A DNA stretch of 64,000 nucleotides from contig JAALGZ010000018.1 of assembly GCA_015227615.1 (NCBI GenBank), forward strand, positions 434,001-498,000. The letters run 5' to 3'. This document shows, in pieces, positions 47,501-57,386 of this stretch (position 1 is its first letter; each line of letters starts with the position of its first letter). Both the position numbers and the translations under genes were made by a program. The notes beneath the pieces are model-generated. The model was not told the origin of the DNA. It ran no database searches and was given only the letters and a program-made list of their open reading frames with translations. Source of the stretch: Labyrinthula sp. Ha. Lineage: Eukaryota > Sar > Bigyra > Labyrinthulida > Labyrinthulaceae.

Positions 47501-50500
47501 CAAAGATTAGGTAGGAAACGCACCCCTGGAAACATAGACAACGAAACTGTGTATCTTTCATTTCAGAAAAGTTTTATGACAGAAAAATAAACTTCAGCTT
47601 ATTTGATGCACTTGATTCCCTGTATTAGTTGCAACCAGAATATACCAAATGGAGCAAATTCTATTCTTAAAACCTCCCACGATGGGAATTTATACATCTA
47701 GCGAATTTAGTACTAACCCTAGATTAACTTTATTGAACTGTAAGTACCTTCAAACTAGATTTTCTAAACATCTAGAGATTATAAAGAAAAATAAAATTCT
47801 CATCGTATACTGAGAAGGTGACTCTTTGCCGGACCTAAAACGAAGTTGATCTCCCATAGGACATTCTAGGAAGAAGTGCGATGTGATACAGTTAATACCA
47901 AATTATAAACTCTGCCAAAGACTAAAAAGTAAACGAAAAGATTTCCAGGCCATAATCATAAACTCAACATTCTTAACTCTTAAGAAAATATACAGAGAAC
48001 TCATAGATTTTTCCAAATAGTGAAATTGATAATTATTTTTACCGTGATATCAAGGTATTTTATGAACAGCCCAGAAAAGTGTCTCTAGATACTTCCCCAA
48101 AACCTCGAAAAAAGATATATAGTTCTGAAATGAATTAAATTTGTATGGGTATACCACACATTCATCAAAACTTTATATGTTAGAATATATATTGTTTAGC
48201 GACCTGCATACTTCAATGGAAATTCTGGTTCTCTTTGCTGTTACTAAGACAACAGTTTATCTGCGAATAAAAAGTATTGGCTCTTCGGAGGGCGTTTTAG
48301 TTAAAAACAATCTATTATAAAAAAGAACTAATCTCACTGTAAAATCGCTACAAGGGATCTAAATTTCCAACCATAATCTTACCTCAAAGTACTAGATGAT
48401 ACGTGTATCTGCTTGAAGATATGGACATATAGTTGAAAACCTCTGGTTCTATGGTCAAGAAGAATGACTAAAATTAAGTAATGACATGTAGACTCTTATT
48501 TTTTTGAACAATTTTAATTTCGAAAGACGGCCGTTATTCTAGCAGAAAGCTGCTGAAGAAGGATTTCATATATATTTGCTTCGAAAAACCAAAGATATAA
48601 GCGACCACTAGCAGTAAGATTCACATTATTATTATTCTATATACCCATCTTAAAATTAACTTTGCTAAGTTTATAGCATGGGGTCAGAAACTTTTGCTAG
48701 ATTTATCTTGTAGCCACTCCCTACTGAAGTCTAAACTAAATATTTAATCAAGAAAAGATACACCTAGAGTATGATTAACCATGGTGATGAGATCAATTAG
48801 CTCTAGCAAAACAAGAAAACAAGGTGCTTTAAAGCTAAAGAGGTAGGTGTCCAATCTAGAATCTAGCAATACTTTTTTTACCCTGCTACTTAACCTTAAT
48901 CTAGTATATTTGCTCAAGTGAATAACTGGAAATTTAAGTTCAGTAATATTCGAAATAACTTCAAAGCATATTGTTTCAGGATTAATTACAACTTATATTG
49001 TTTAAATGTTGTCCACCCGAATCATGTAGTTCATAATCTAGCCACTACTAGTAAAGCAGATAAATATTTTGATTGTAAGCATTCGACTGAAGTACAAATA
49101 AACAAACCTACATCATACTACCAACTACAAGAAGTTTAGATGTATTTCGTTGCTTGCTTCTTTTGAGAGCACTGCGTTTCTTATAGATGATCAAAAAATT
49201 CATGAGATTATTTTCCATACTACTAATGTTTGACAACTTCTAGAAATCAAAACATTAAACCTTCAAAAGCACCCATTAACCTTATTTTTTGTATCATTCA
49301 AAACAAATCAACACAACTTATGAGATGAATCTGAAAACAAGAAATTTGAAGCTTTATTTAGATCTAAATTCCCATTTTTATTTATAAAAAGAAACGTTTG
49401 TAAAATAGAATTAGACTACCTAGTTCTCAATAATATCAAATTGATGTAGCTATGAACTTACTGCACTTCTCGACTAAAGAATTAATGAATCAATTTGCAA
49501 ATGTTCCTCAATAATGGAAAGAGCTTATTGATTTTTCACTGGCAATAGATCATATGCCAGAAAACGGTAATCTTAGGTATTCAATCATGTATAAAACTTC
49601 TGTAATATAATTGGAACCTGTGGCAGCGTAGTATTGCATATGAAGTATGCTACTCTCATTTTAATCCGCCGACTATCCCCCAGCGCAAACATACTAGGGT
49701 GAATATGTTTAACAAGCATTCTAATTATCACCGTTGCAATGCAAGAAAAGTAAATACTCTGAAGATGGCCAAGAGAATTGGCATCTCATGATGATTTAAT
49801 GGCCCTTTGAGTGGTAATTTCATATGAAGCCTGGAAGGATTGAGATCATAACATGACACTAGAAAAATGCGCAGGCTCGGGATTTGGCTATTAAGATGTC
49901 TAGAATGAGTGCTTTATTAAAGAAACCTTCACTACGTGTAAACACAGAGGATTTTACTGAATATGCAAGCAGGAGCTATGAGAAAGGGTCAAGACATTTC
50001 ATTAACCAAAAGAAAAAAGAACAAGTAACTCAGAAGGGCAAAGAACCCGTACAGGAGAACAACGAAGAATTTCATTAGAAAAAAGTAAAAACTTCTTAGT
50101 AATAGAGATCTAGCTGGTAGCAGACAGAATCATTATTAGCAGCAAACTAAGTTTAAAAGAAAATGTGTAACCAGAGGTGATAATTCTAACTATTTAAGAG
50201 AAGACGAATTACCTAATAATTCGAAAAAAGTTATTTGAGAAAACTTGTTCTCATAAAAAGTACAGCTTACATAAAAGGTTAGTAACAAACTAACTCAGTA
50301 AACATGTTAACCCACCTTGACTGACCACCAATTGCACGCAGATACTAGAATAGATGTATTCTCAAAACTAAGTGCAAATAGAGCCATATCTGTGTCCCAA
50401 AGCGGCTTCTTGTATAGTTGTTGTTTTATATCTCACCTGCAAGTTATTCCAACCTACTTGTTAGTGTAAATTAATCATATAAATGATGTCTTTTTCTCAA

Positions 50501-50696
50501 GACCGAGTTTCACACGAGAGCTGACTAATCTAGACACTTCTTTCAATTTAACGCTGAGTTTAAAAACACGAAATTAAATATTGGATTACTTTCATATGAA
50601 CAGATTTTTTTTTTCAAATATAAAATTCAAATCGCTTAGAACAAGAGAATGGAAAGAAGAGTATAGGTTTTTCCTTGGCGTTACCTCCCCGAAAAA
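41586..50696. other. Gene desert upstream of the RabGGTase alpha island
   Basis: About 9 kb of AT-rich DNA with no supportable gene. The longest frame (115 codons, 47013-47360 plus) contains hydrophobic stretches and could be a small membrane protein, but its length is near chance and no motif is seen. A 64-codon charged frame at 49884-50078 (Lys/Glu/Gln-rich) may be a remnant of something coding. A short CAA/AAC repeat lies near 43618-43632. Confidence 0.5.
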
Positions 50697-51578
50697 CTAT
50701 GCTGCAGCAAATATCTTCTGTTTCAAAACTTTATAATACTCAACATGTAAATCCTCACGTAAAAGGAGTGAATCCACGTTGGATAGAACAAAGGTCTTGT
50801 CAATACTCCATCCAAGAAGAAACATATCTACGAAAGATAGGAGAACAAAGGTTTCCTGAGGTTCAAGTTCAAACAGTTCCTTCATTATTCCAATCTCCTT
50901 TTCTCTCTCTTCTTTAGAATCTATGCTTCTTATCAACCACTTCCAATAAAACCAAGCAGATTGATCCGCTGGTTCCGTGAAAATTGCATTATGAACTAAA
51001 TCCAGCTCTCTCATAATTTGGCCTTTAGTTAACTTATCCTTCAATAGATATTGCCTTCTATGCCAAGCAGATCCATTTGAGAAATTTCTTTCAATAAGCT
51101 TTTCTGTAAAAGCCAAATCCTCCTTAAATGTATCAAAAGACATGTTTTCTAGAATAAATGATCTATAGTTCCAACAATGAAAATTTCTCTCATCAACAGA
51201 AAGAAGTTTTTCACATAACTGCAACTCCTTGCTTCCAAGTTCATCATTTTTTAGTAGTTTATATATATATTGTCTATGTTGCCATGTATAATATGACTTA
51301 GGATTTTTTTCTAAGCATTTCAAAGTTAGATGAAGTTCATCTTCAACATCTATTGATATCATGCTTCTTCTAAATTCCCAAAGTGTTGAAACATCAGGGT
51401 TTGACAGCAAAAGTTTTTCTGTAAGCGAGAGATATTTTGCTTGATCTACTTTTTCTTCAGATCGAAACGCTTTCAAACAAGATGAAAGAAGCAATGAATA
51501 CTTTGTTGCATCATCCAAATTCTTCGATAGTTTTTCTGGTGTTATTTTATCCCTATCAATTCTCTTTCGTCCATGCAT
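50697..51578 (-). CDS. Rab geranylgeranyltransferase (type II) alpha subunit
   Basis: A single exon encodes 293 aa. It begins with the hallmark MHGRKR of RabGGTase alpha (yeast Bet4, animal RABGGTA, plant RGTA). Protein prenyltransferase alpha repeats follow, each a helical hairpin with a W-x-x-R core: LWEFRRS (66-72), WQHRQY (99-104), WNYRSF (136-141), WHRRQY (172-177) and WFYWKW (209-214). With the beta subunit and Rab escort protein it attaches geranylgeranyl groups to Rab GTPases, so it supports all vesicle traffic. The size resembles yeast Bet4; the Ig-like and leucine-rich domains of animal and plant forms are absent. The start codon is 93 bp from the start of the divergent thioesterase gene. 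Confidence 0.95.
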   Translation of the reverse strand: MHGRKRIDRDKITPEKLSKNLDDATKYSLLLSSCLKAFRSEEKVDQAKYLSLTEKLLLSNPDVSTLWEFRRSMISIDVEDELHLTLKCLEKNPKSYYTWQHRQYIYKLLKNDELGSKELQLCEKLLSVDERNFHCWNYRSFILENMSFDTFKEDLAFTEKLIERNFSNGSAWHRRQYLLKDKLTKGQIMRELDLVHNAIFTEPADQSAWFYWKWLIRSIDSKEEREKEIGIMKELFELEPQETFVLLSFVDMFLLGWSIDKTFVLSNVDSLLLREDLHVEYYKVLKQKIFAAA

Positions 51579-51671
51579 TTCAAACTAAAAAATAAATAAA
51601 ATCATATTTTCGCCGTATCTATCAATGAAATCAGTTTTTAAGATTCATGTTGTTTAAACGATAAAGAATAT
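51579..51671. promoter_or_regulatory. 93-bp divergent promoter region (RabGGTase alpha / thioesterase)
   Basis: This short AT-rich region between two divergent start codons must contain promoter elements for both genes unless they reach into coding DNA. It carries AACGATAAAGAATA at 51657-51670, directly before the thioesterase ATG; the identical 14-mer occurs at 6103-6116, 27 bases before the RCC1-BTB ATG. Confidence 0.45.
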
Positions 51672-52220
51672 ATGGCAAGAAAAATCTTATGCCAAAAATT
51701 TTACCTTTTGTTGTTTTCGAATTCCGATAAGAAAGTTATCGGATTTCGGAAGAAAATGAAAACAACAAGAAAACTTATGAGTAATACATCATTTATTTCA
51801 TTAGCAAAGAAAAATGGATATAAATCAATCTTAGGAAAATTTCCTGCTTCTAATGGATTTGATAATTGTTTAAAATCCTTAGTTGTAGAAGACCTATCTA
51901 ATGGTGAAGCAACGTGTAGTCTTAGAATATCTAAAGAACTCACAAACTCTTATGGAACGCTTCATGGAGGAGCTATTTCTACTTTAGTTGATGTTCTTGG
52001 AACTTTAGCAATTATTTCTATTGATCCAAATAAAGCTGGAGTTAGCACTGATTTGTCAACTTCCTTTTGTTCCTCTGCAAAAGAAGGGGATGAAATAATC
52101 TGTAAAGGAAAAGTTGTTAAACTAGGAAGAAAATTAGGTTTTACAGAGGTTGAAATAAAACATAAGCATAGTGAGAAAATAATCGCACTTGGAAGGCACA
52201 CAAAATATGTAGAATTATAA
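51672..52220 (+). CDS. ACOT13-like hotdog-fold acyl-CoA thioesterase
   Basis: A single exon encodes 182 aa from the first ATG. The PaaI/ACOT13 hotdog domain is complete: N92-SYGTLHGGAISTLVDVLGTLA, with D107 at the catalytic aspartate position, then GVSTDLSTSFCSSAKEGDEI, and the diagnostic ending IALGRHTKYVEL, close to the animal ACOT13 end. The enzyme hydrolyses medium- and long-chain acyl-CoAs, in animals partly at mitochondria. The first ~28 residues (MARKILCQKFYLLLFSNSDK..) precede the conserved part and could be an organelle-targeting leader; M29 (MKTTRK) and M36 are alternative starts. Its last six bases, TTATAA, are also the last six bases of the gene on the other strand. Confidence 0.93.
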   Translation: MARKILCQKFYLLLFSNSDKKVIGFRKKMKTTRKLMSNTSFISLAKKNGYKSILGKFPASNGFDNCLKSLVVEDLSNGEATCSLRISKELTNSYGTLHGGAISTLVDVLGTLAIISIDPNKAGVSTDLSTSFCSSAKEGDEIICKGKVVKLGRKLGFTEVEIKHKHSEKIIALGRHTKYVEL

Positions 52221-53810
52221 CTCAGTAAACAACTTTTTAACTTCAGTCCAAATTTTTTCCTTATCAACTCTGTGAATTCTAATTTCCCTTTCAAACAAAT
52301 CACAAACTCTGTCAAAAACTTCTTTGTTCCCACTCAAACTACATAATAATAATACAGATTCCAAATCAACATCAACTTTATTTCTAGCAAGAACTTCTTT
52401 CATTATATGAAAACTAGACTTCAGATACAATAATGTCAAACCAGGACTTAATATTTTTTTAACTATTTGTATTTGTTTCAACTCTTCAACTTCCTTATTC
52501 TTCAAATCTGCTAACTTTAGAGGACCAAGTTCTATAAATGGACAACCAATAAATGCTGTGTGAGGAATTTCTTGGAACAAAAGTGAAAAACAAATAAGAT
52601 AAAAAAGAAAATTTGTTCTATTCAGAAAGCTTGGAGAAATTGTAAGACTAGAAATATTATTTTCAAGATATTTCACAAGCAAGGGTTGATTCACTTTTCG
52701 AAAATCTTTATAGGTGCCTAATTCATTTAGAAATTTGAACAGATTAGATATTTTGCTTGATTCACGTTTGTAACTAAGGAGGAATCCTGCGTTTATTGTA
52801 CCAATATTTAAATTTCTATATTTAGTGTGTTCTTTACTTTGATTTTCTTCATCTGCATAAAGCCTGGCCCAAGGAGTGAGTTTATCATTTTTCTTTGATG
52901 CATCAACTATATAGTTTACATAAAACTGCAAGGAATAATCCAACATCTCACAAGAGAAGGAACTAAGAAGCACACTATATTGGTACAGATAATTTTTGTC
53001 TTTATTGCTACTTTTTGAAAGTGGTCTCAAACTATTAGTTAAGATCATTAAATACATTCGCACTGAGTTTAGATCTTCCTCAAAGACATTCAGGTTCAAC
53101 TTATGCTCTAGAAATGCATAGTATTCTAGAAAAAATCTTGCTTCTGCATTGATGTATTTTGAAACAAAAACATTTTCCATGTAGCTTTTTGGAAACTTAA
53201 TCTGTGCCTTCTGCTTTGCGTCAAAGTTAGGGTATGTTGAAGTGAAAATAATTCTGCTCTGAGGAAATAATAAAAGATTGGTAAAAAAAATAGGATCGTT
53301 TAAGGATCCTCCAATCTCAAAAGATGCTACTCCTGATTCTTGTTGATTTTCTAGAGGAAGCAACAACTCTTTCAGCAAAATCTGAAAAAAGGTTCGTCTA
53401 AGGAGAACCTTCTCAGGTCGTGTTGTTTCAACTAGCAGTCTAAACTTTTGCAAAATAATTTTAGCGAGCTCTTTTTGAGTTTCCGAGTTGAAAATTTCTG
53501 TTTCTGCAGAGAAAACTGTTCGAAGTGCTTCAGAAAAAATTTGCTTCTCTTCCACACCTTCGTGTACTAGCTTTTGTAACTCCGGGTCGTTCTCACAGGA
53601 TATAATATTTATAACAGCATTTATGTAATCTTCTCGAGAAATATCTTTCTTCTTATCCTCTAGGTTAGTAATTGAGTCTGAGAGTCGGCCTATCAAGTTC
53701 TCTTTTTGCATCTTCTGTTTTCTTAACTGTATATGTTCCTCAGAATAATCACAATATAGAATTACCACGGTGCTGTGAGAGCTTTCAGCTTTGCTTCGAT
53801 TAATCCACAC
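52215..53810 (-). CDS. Unrecognised alpha-helical protein, about 530 aa
   Basis: The reading frame runs 531 codons; its first ATG is at codon 34 (53711), giving at least 498 aa. The frame opens exactly at an acceptor-like CTATAG, and the residues before the first ATG are charged and helix-like (EEHIQLRKQK), continuous with what follows, so an upstream exon is likely. A 20-nt GT..AG intron (53810-53829) would join A to TG and create an ATG across the junction. The protein is soluble, Leu/Lys/Glu-rich and helical throughout, with no membrane segment or catalytic motif; HEAT-like or scaffold architecture is possible. I do not recognise the family. The coding call rests on length (far beyond chance), ordinary composition and neat packing between two clear genes. 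Confidence 0.8.
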   Translation of the reverse strand: MWINRSKAESSHSTVVILYCDYSEEHIQLRKQKMQKENLIGRLSDSITNLEDKKKDISREDYINAVINIISCENDPELQKLVHEGVEEKQIFSEALRTVFSAETEIFNSETQKELAKIILQKFRLLVETTRPEKVLLRRTFFQILLKELLLPLENQQESGVASFEIGGSLNDPIFFTNLLLFPQSRIIFTSTYPNFDAKQKAQIKFPKSYMENVFVSKYINAEARFFLEYYAFLEHKLNLNVFEEDLNSVRMYLMILTNSLRPLSKSSNKDKNYLYQYSVLLSSFSCEMLDYSLQFYVNYIVDASKKNDKLTPWARLYADEENQSKEHTKYRNLNIGTINAGFLLSYKRESSKISNLFKFLNELGTYKDFRKVNQPLLVKYLENNISSLTISPSFLNRTNFLFYLICFSLLFQEIPHTAFIGCPFIELGPLKLADLKNKEVEELKQIQIVKKILSPGLTLLYLKSSFHIMKEVLARNKVDVDLESVLLLCSLSGNKEVFDRVCDLFEREIRIHRVDKEKIWTEVKKLFTEL

Positions 53811-54611
53811 TATAGGTAATAAAGGCCACTATTAGGATATATTGAATTTTTTCGTTCCGTAGATTTTTCAAGATGAGTACATGCGCACTTGATAACAGTG
53901 TAGTAATATATATTTATAACACTGTAAAGAAAGTAAGTAGTATAGTTTCAGTCAGCAGTATAAACAAGAGTTAAAAGCTCAGAAGAAGTTTATCTTTTCT
54001 TTTTCAATTCACAATTAAGTACTAAAGGGTCCGCTATTCTCAGTTTTTGTTAACAGTGCATATCAGTATGTCACTAATATGGTTCTCAAAAGATAAATTT
54101 ATGTTTGAAACTGCACAATAAAACAAGCAACATAGCTTTTTGGCACTGAAGCCATTTTAAAATATCATATTCTTAAGTATCCTGCACGAATAAGTTGTTA
54201 AACTAAGTCTTCCTGAATAGATAGTTGTTGCCTAATCTATTCATAGCTAGGCAGAAACATATCTACCTACACAGCTACAACAAGACCTAGAAAATCATTC
54301 AGAATTTTGTAATGTTGCTGGTTCTCAGCAGTAGAGTTCAACAGGAATGCATCTATTTGAACAATGGAGCTGAAAGATTATACTTACGGACTGTCAATTA
54401 CATATAACGACTTTTTTTTTGGTTTTATGAAGCAAGAATATTATTTTCTAATTTCTTAAAACAAATCGGGCGTTCTGTTCAATGAACCACATCTTCCCCA
54501 GAATCATAACAACTCTCCTTTAGATTGAGCTAGTTTCACGATACTGTTTTTTTCCAGCATTTATTCAAGTCGACAAGAAACGAAAAAAAAAATTATAGCA
54601 AAAATAAGAAC
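53811..54611. other. Spacer between the unknown helical protein gene and ubinuclein gene
   Basis: AT-rich spacer of about 800 bp between two minus-strand genes. It should hold the promoter and possibly a small first exon of the helical-protein gene and the 3' end of the ubinuclein gene. A pyrimidine-rich tract ending in ACAG on the minus strand near 53920-53935 could be another acceptor site. I see no further coding region. Confidence 0.4.
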
Positions 54612-56808
54612 TCATGATACTTTGAAATCAAATTCATCATATTCAACAGAGTCGAAAAGAGTGAATCCCTTGATGATTGTAGGACTGCTCTTTTCCGGCA
54701 CCTTACTTTTCTTTCTGGGTGGTGTGTCGTCCAGAATTTCTATTACTTCGGGTTTATCTGCTGAATCAGTAGATGTAAGTTTTTTTGCACGCTTGGACGG
54801 ATTTTCAGAAGATGTCAATCCACCACTACGAATTGTTGACTTTGCACTTATCACTCTAGCATCGGAAAGGCCATCGTTGTATTTTCCTTCTAGCCTTATA
54901 TCAGGCTCACTAGACATCGGTGTTGGTTTGACTGGAGTTTCTATTTTCGATGCTACATCAAGGTCACAATTATTAAGTGCAGCTGTGCTGGTAGACTTCA
55001 AAACTGTATTTGACCGTTTATCCTTGGGCGCAGACTCCCTCTGAGGGGTCTTTAAAACTGTTTCTTGCACAGAACACACGGGTTGTATAATCGAGTTTTG
55101 TGTTTCCAGAAGTTGTACCGGTATAGCCTCCTTTAGTAGATTTTCATCCCCTTCCAGAACCACGTTCTCTGGTAGGTACCAATATTCTCTTACAACAACA
55201 GCTATAATTTCTGTAGCGGTAATGGTTACGTTTCTTGGTTTCAGTGCTCCATTTACATCAGTTAGGTTAACCTGAAATAAATTCAAAATACTATGAATAA
55301 CACGTGTTTTTGATAAACAGGTTGTTTTCTCGTTAGCTTTGCTAAACACTCTTCGTTCTGCATCACGTAGCTTGTTAACCATAGTCAACCATCCCTTGTA
55401 AGCAGACAGAAGAGATCTGAAAATTTTCCTCGTCTCGGAAGGCCAGTTCCAAAGAAACCAGGTTTTGGGGGCAATGGGTTTAGCCAGAGTCTTCGGAGCG
55501 ACCAAACATTCAAGCCATTCACGTGTTCTTGTGAAAAAGCACGCGCAAACCCCACTCAACTGATAGCTCTTTTGCCATACGAGCTTCCCAATTAGTGTCT
55601 CGGATTTCGCAGTGAATTCGAGCATCTTTTTAGCCAGGCTCTCAATATTCCTCCATTTGTCAAAAACACGAACAAATTCTCCTTCAGCCTTTAATCTTTC
55701 CGCAAACCCTTTCAAAGTTTCTGTGAGTCTAAAACTGGCAACCTCCCCATATATTTTTAACAGTTTTTCAGATGTCGTCTTCAATTCAAACTCCAGTTTA
55801 TCCAGATTAGGTTTGTCTTCTTTGTTTAGATACGGTGCAATGTCTTCACCAATCGCATCAAATAGGGCTGTATATATTTGTTCCCACCTATTCCATAAAG
55901 AAACTGCAAAATATAAAACATCTTGATCAGCGTGTAATAATATTTTCTGAATATGATCCTTAACTACACGGAACTGGTGATAATATTTGCCTTTCTTAGA
56001 TCTTACCTCAGTGATAAGCTTTATGCGCCTAAAATGGTGGGTTAGTTCATGCGCCGTGATCCCTAGCATTGTTTTTAGTTCCTTTTTTGCATTGACTATT
56101 ACTTGTAGAGACTCTTCCCTATTAGGGACTGCTTCTCCTTCCTTTTGAAGATCTATTAACAGTTGATCAAGCTTAGTAGGAAAAACAGTTTTAAGCTGAT
56201 TTTTTTCTTTTTCTGATAGGTCCATACAATATTCACGCAAAAACTGCATGGCTTTTGTAACCTCACTAAGTTTTTGTTTCTTTAGACTCTGTGCTTTTTT
56301 CCGGGGAGTCTTTCTCGACAGAGAGTTCTTTAATGGTCCTTTATGGACAAAGAACCCTGCAAATTTTAGTTTCGTACTTTGCTGTACATCAAGCATTTCC
56401 TCTTGTGCATCAAACTCTGTATCATCTATAAAATCTTTCCCTTCTTTAAACCAAAGATTTTCCTCTTTTGAATATAATGGTTCGTTATCAATAACACCGA
56501 CACTTACCTCTGGAGGCCCATTTGAGCCTTTACCACTTGCAGATATAGATTCTTGCAAACGCGCCTTTCTTTCGATTGCTGCTATCGTTGCGGCTAACCC
56601 ATTAATCCCTTGCATGTTCTGAAAACTGCTTGGCTCTTTCACTAGATTTTACTCAATAAACCCCTACTTTACCTTGATCTATATCCATTTTATTTTCATC
56701 AGAATGAGATTTTTTATCTTTCTCTGCTTTTTTTAATAGCGGTCCAACATCGACAAAGGTTGTGTTTATTGCATCTATTGAAAATCTTATTACATTTTCA
56801 TTCTCCAT
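54612..56808 (-). CDS. Ubinuclein/HPC2-like HIRA histone-chaperone subunit, two exons
   Basis: Exons 56808-56673 and 56641-54612 flank a 31-nt intron and give 721 aa. The first exon is small and acidic/basic (MENENVIRFSIDA..). The Hpc2-related domain is clear: FIDDTEFDAQEE (116-127) through GFFVHKGPL (141-149), the segment by which UBN1/Hpc2 bind HIRA. A long helical, basic middle region (about 160-510) corresponds in position to the ubinuclein middle domain. The C-terminal ~200 residues are disordered and Ser/Thr/Pro-rich and end with a SUMO-interaction-like V-I-E-I-L-D-D (678-684) followed by PPRKKSK, a nuclear localisation signal. The complex deposits histone H3.3 outside replication in other eukaryotes. 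Its start codon lies 86 bp from the divergent VOC gene. Confidence 0.85.
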
Positions 56809-56894
56809 TCAACGGTTTCATTCAGAGAGTACAAAAAATGTCCATTTCAGACACGTATATGGAATAACGTTAGAGACTGTTAAAAAGAACTTTG
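56809..56894. promoter_or_regulatory. 86-bp divergent promoter region (ubinuclein / VOC protein)
   Basis: Between two divergent ATGs only 86 bp remain for both promoters and 5' leaders, much as in the other two divergent pairs of this window. No canonical TATA box is evident. Confidence 0.45.
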
Positions 56895-57386
56895 ATGGAA
56901 AGATTAAAGAAATTAATCTCAAATCTCTCAGCATCCCCAAATGCTCAAAAGGAATTGCAGCCTTTTCACTTAGCATTTCCTGTTCATTCACTTGATTCTG
57001 CTCGCGAGTTTTATGGAGAAATTTTGAGTTTACCAGAAGGTAGATCAGCTAGCAGGTGGATTGACTATAACTTGTATGGAAATCAGATTGTATGCCAACT
57101 TGTAGATGGATATGAACCTGTTGACAATTTCTCAAACCAAGTTGACTCTGATGCAGTTCCTGTTCCTCATTTTGGGATTGCTTTAACCGTTGATGATTTT
57201 CATGATCTTTCCTCAAGAGTCCGTAAAGCAGGAATTAAGTTTATCATCGAACCGCACAGAAGATTTCAAGGTCAACCAGGAGATCAATGGACAATGTTTT
57301 TTAAAGATTTTAGTGGAAATAGTTTGGAATTTAAAGCAATGGTACATCCTGAGAACCTGTTTGCAAAGTACTATGTAGACGAGTAA
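56895..57386 (+). CDS. VOC-fold (glyoxalase/dioxygenase-like) metalloprotein
   Basis: A single exon encodes 163 aa from the ATG at 56895. After about 20 leader residues a vicinal-oxygen-chelate domain follows: PFHLAFPVHSLDSAREFYGEIL (23-44), EGRSASRWIDYNLYGNQIVCQL (48-69), PVPHFGIALTVDDFHDLSSRVRKAG (89-113) and FKDFSGNSLEFKAM (136-149). The expected metal ligands are present as H25, H92 and E145. This subtype, with EGR...W.D.N.YG.Q.V, resembles uncharacterised bacterial VOC proteins, so the substrate is unknown; glyoxalase, dioxygenase or resistance roles are all possible. Bacterial origin by transfer or from an organelle ancestor is conceivable. It uses AT-rich codons like its neighbours, so any transfer is old. 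Confidence 0.9.
   Translation: MERLKKLISNLSASPNAQKELQPFHLAFPVHSLDSAREFYGEILSLPEGRSASRWIDYNLYGNQIVCQLVDGYEPVDNFSNQVDSDAVPVPHFGIALTVDDFHDLSSRVRKAGIKFIIEPHRRFQGQPGDQWTMFFKDFSGNSLEFKAMVHPENLFAKYYVDE

Noticed and set aside
54622-56622. Three plus-strand frames of 100-140 codons
   Set aside because: They are antisense shadows of the ubinuclein coding sequence with no motifs.
56762-56995. A 77-codon plus-strand frame that looked like an N-terminal extension of the VOC protein
   Set aside because: It is antisense to the first exon of the ubinuclein gene and out of frame with the VOC domain.
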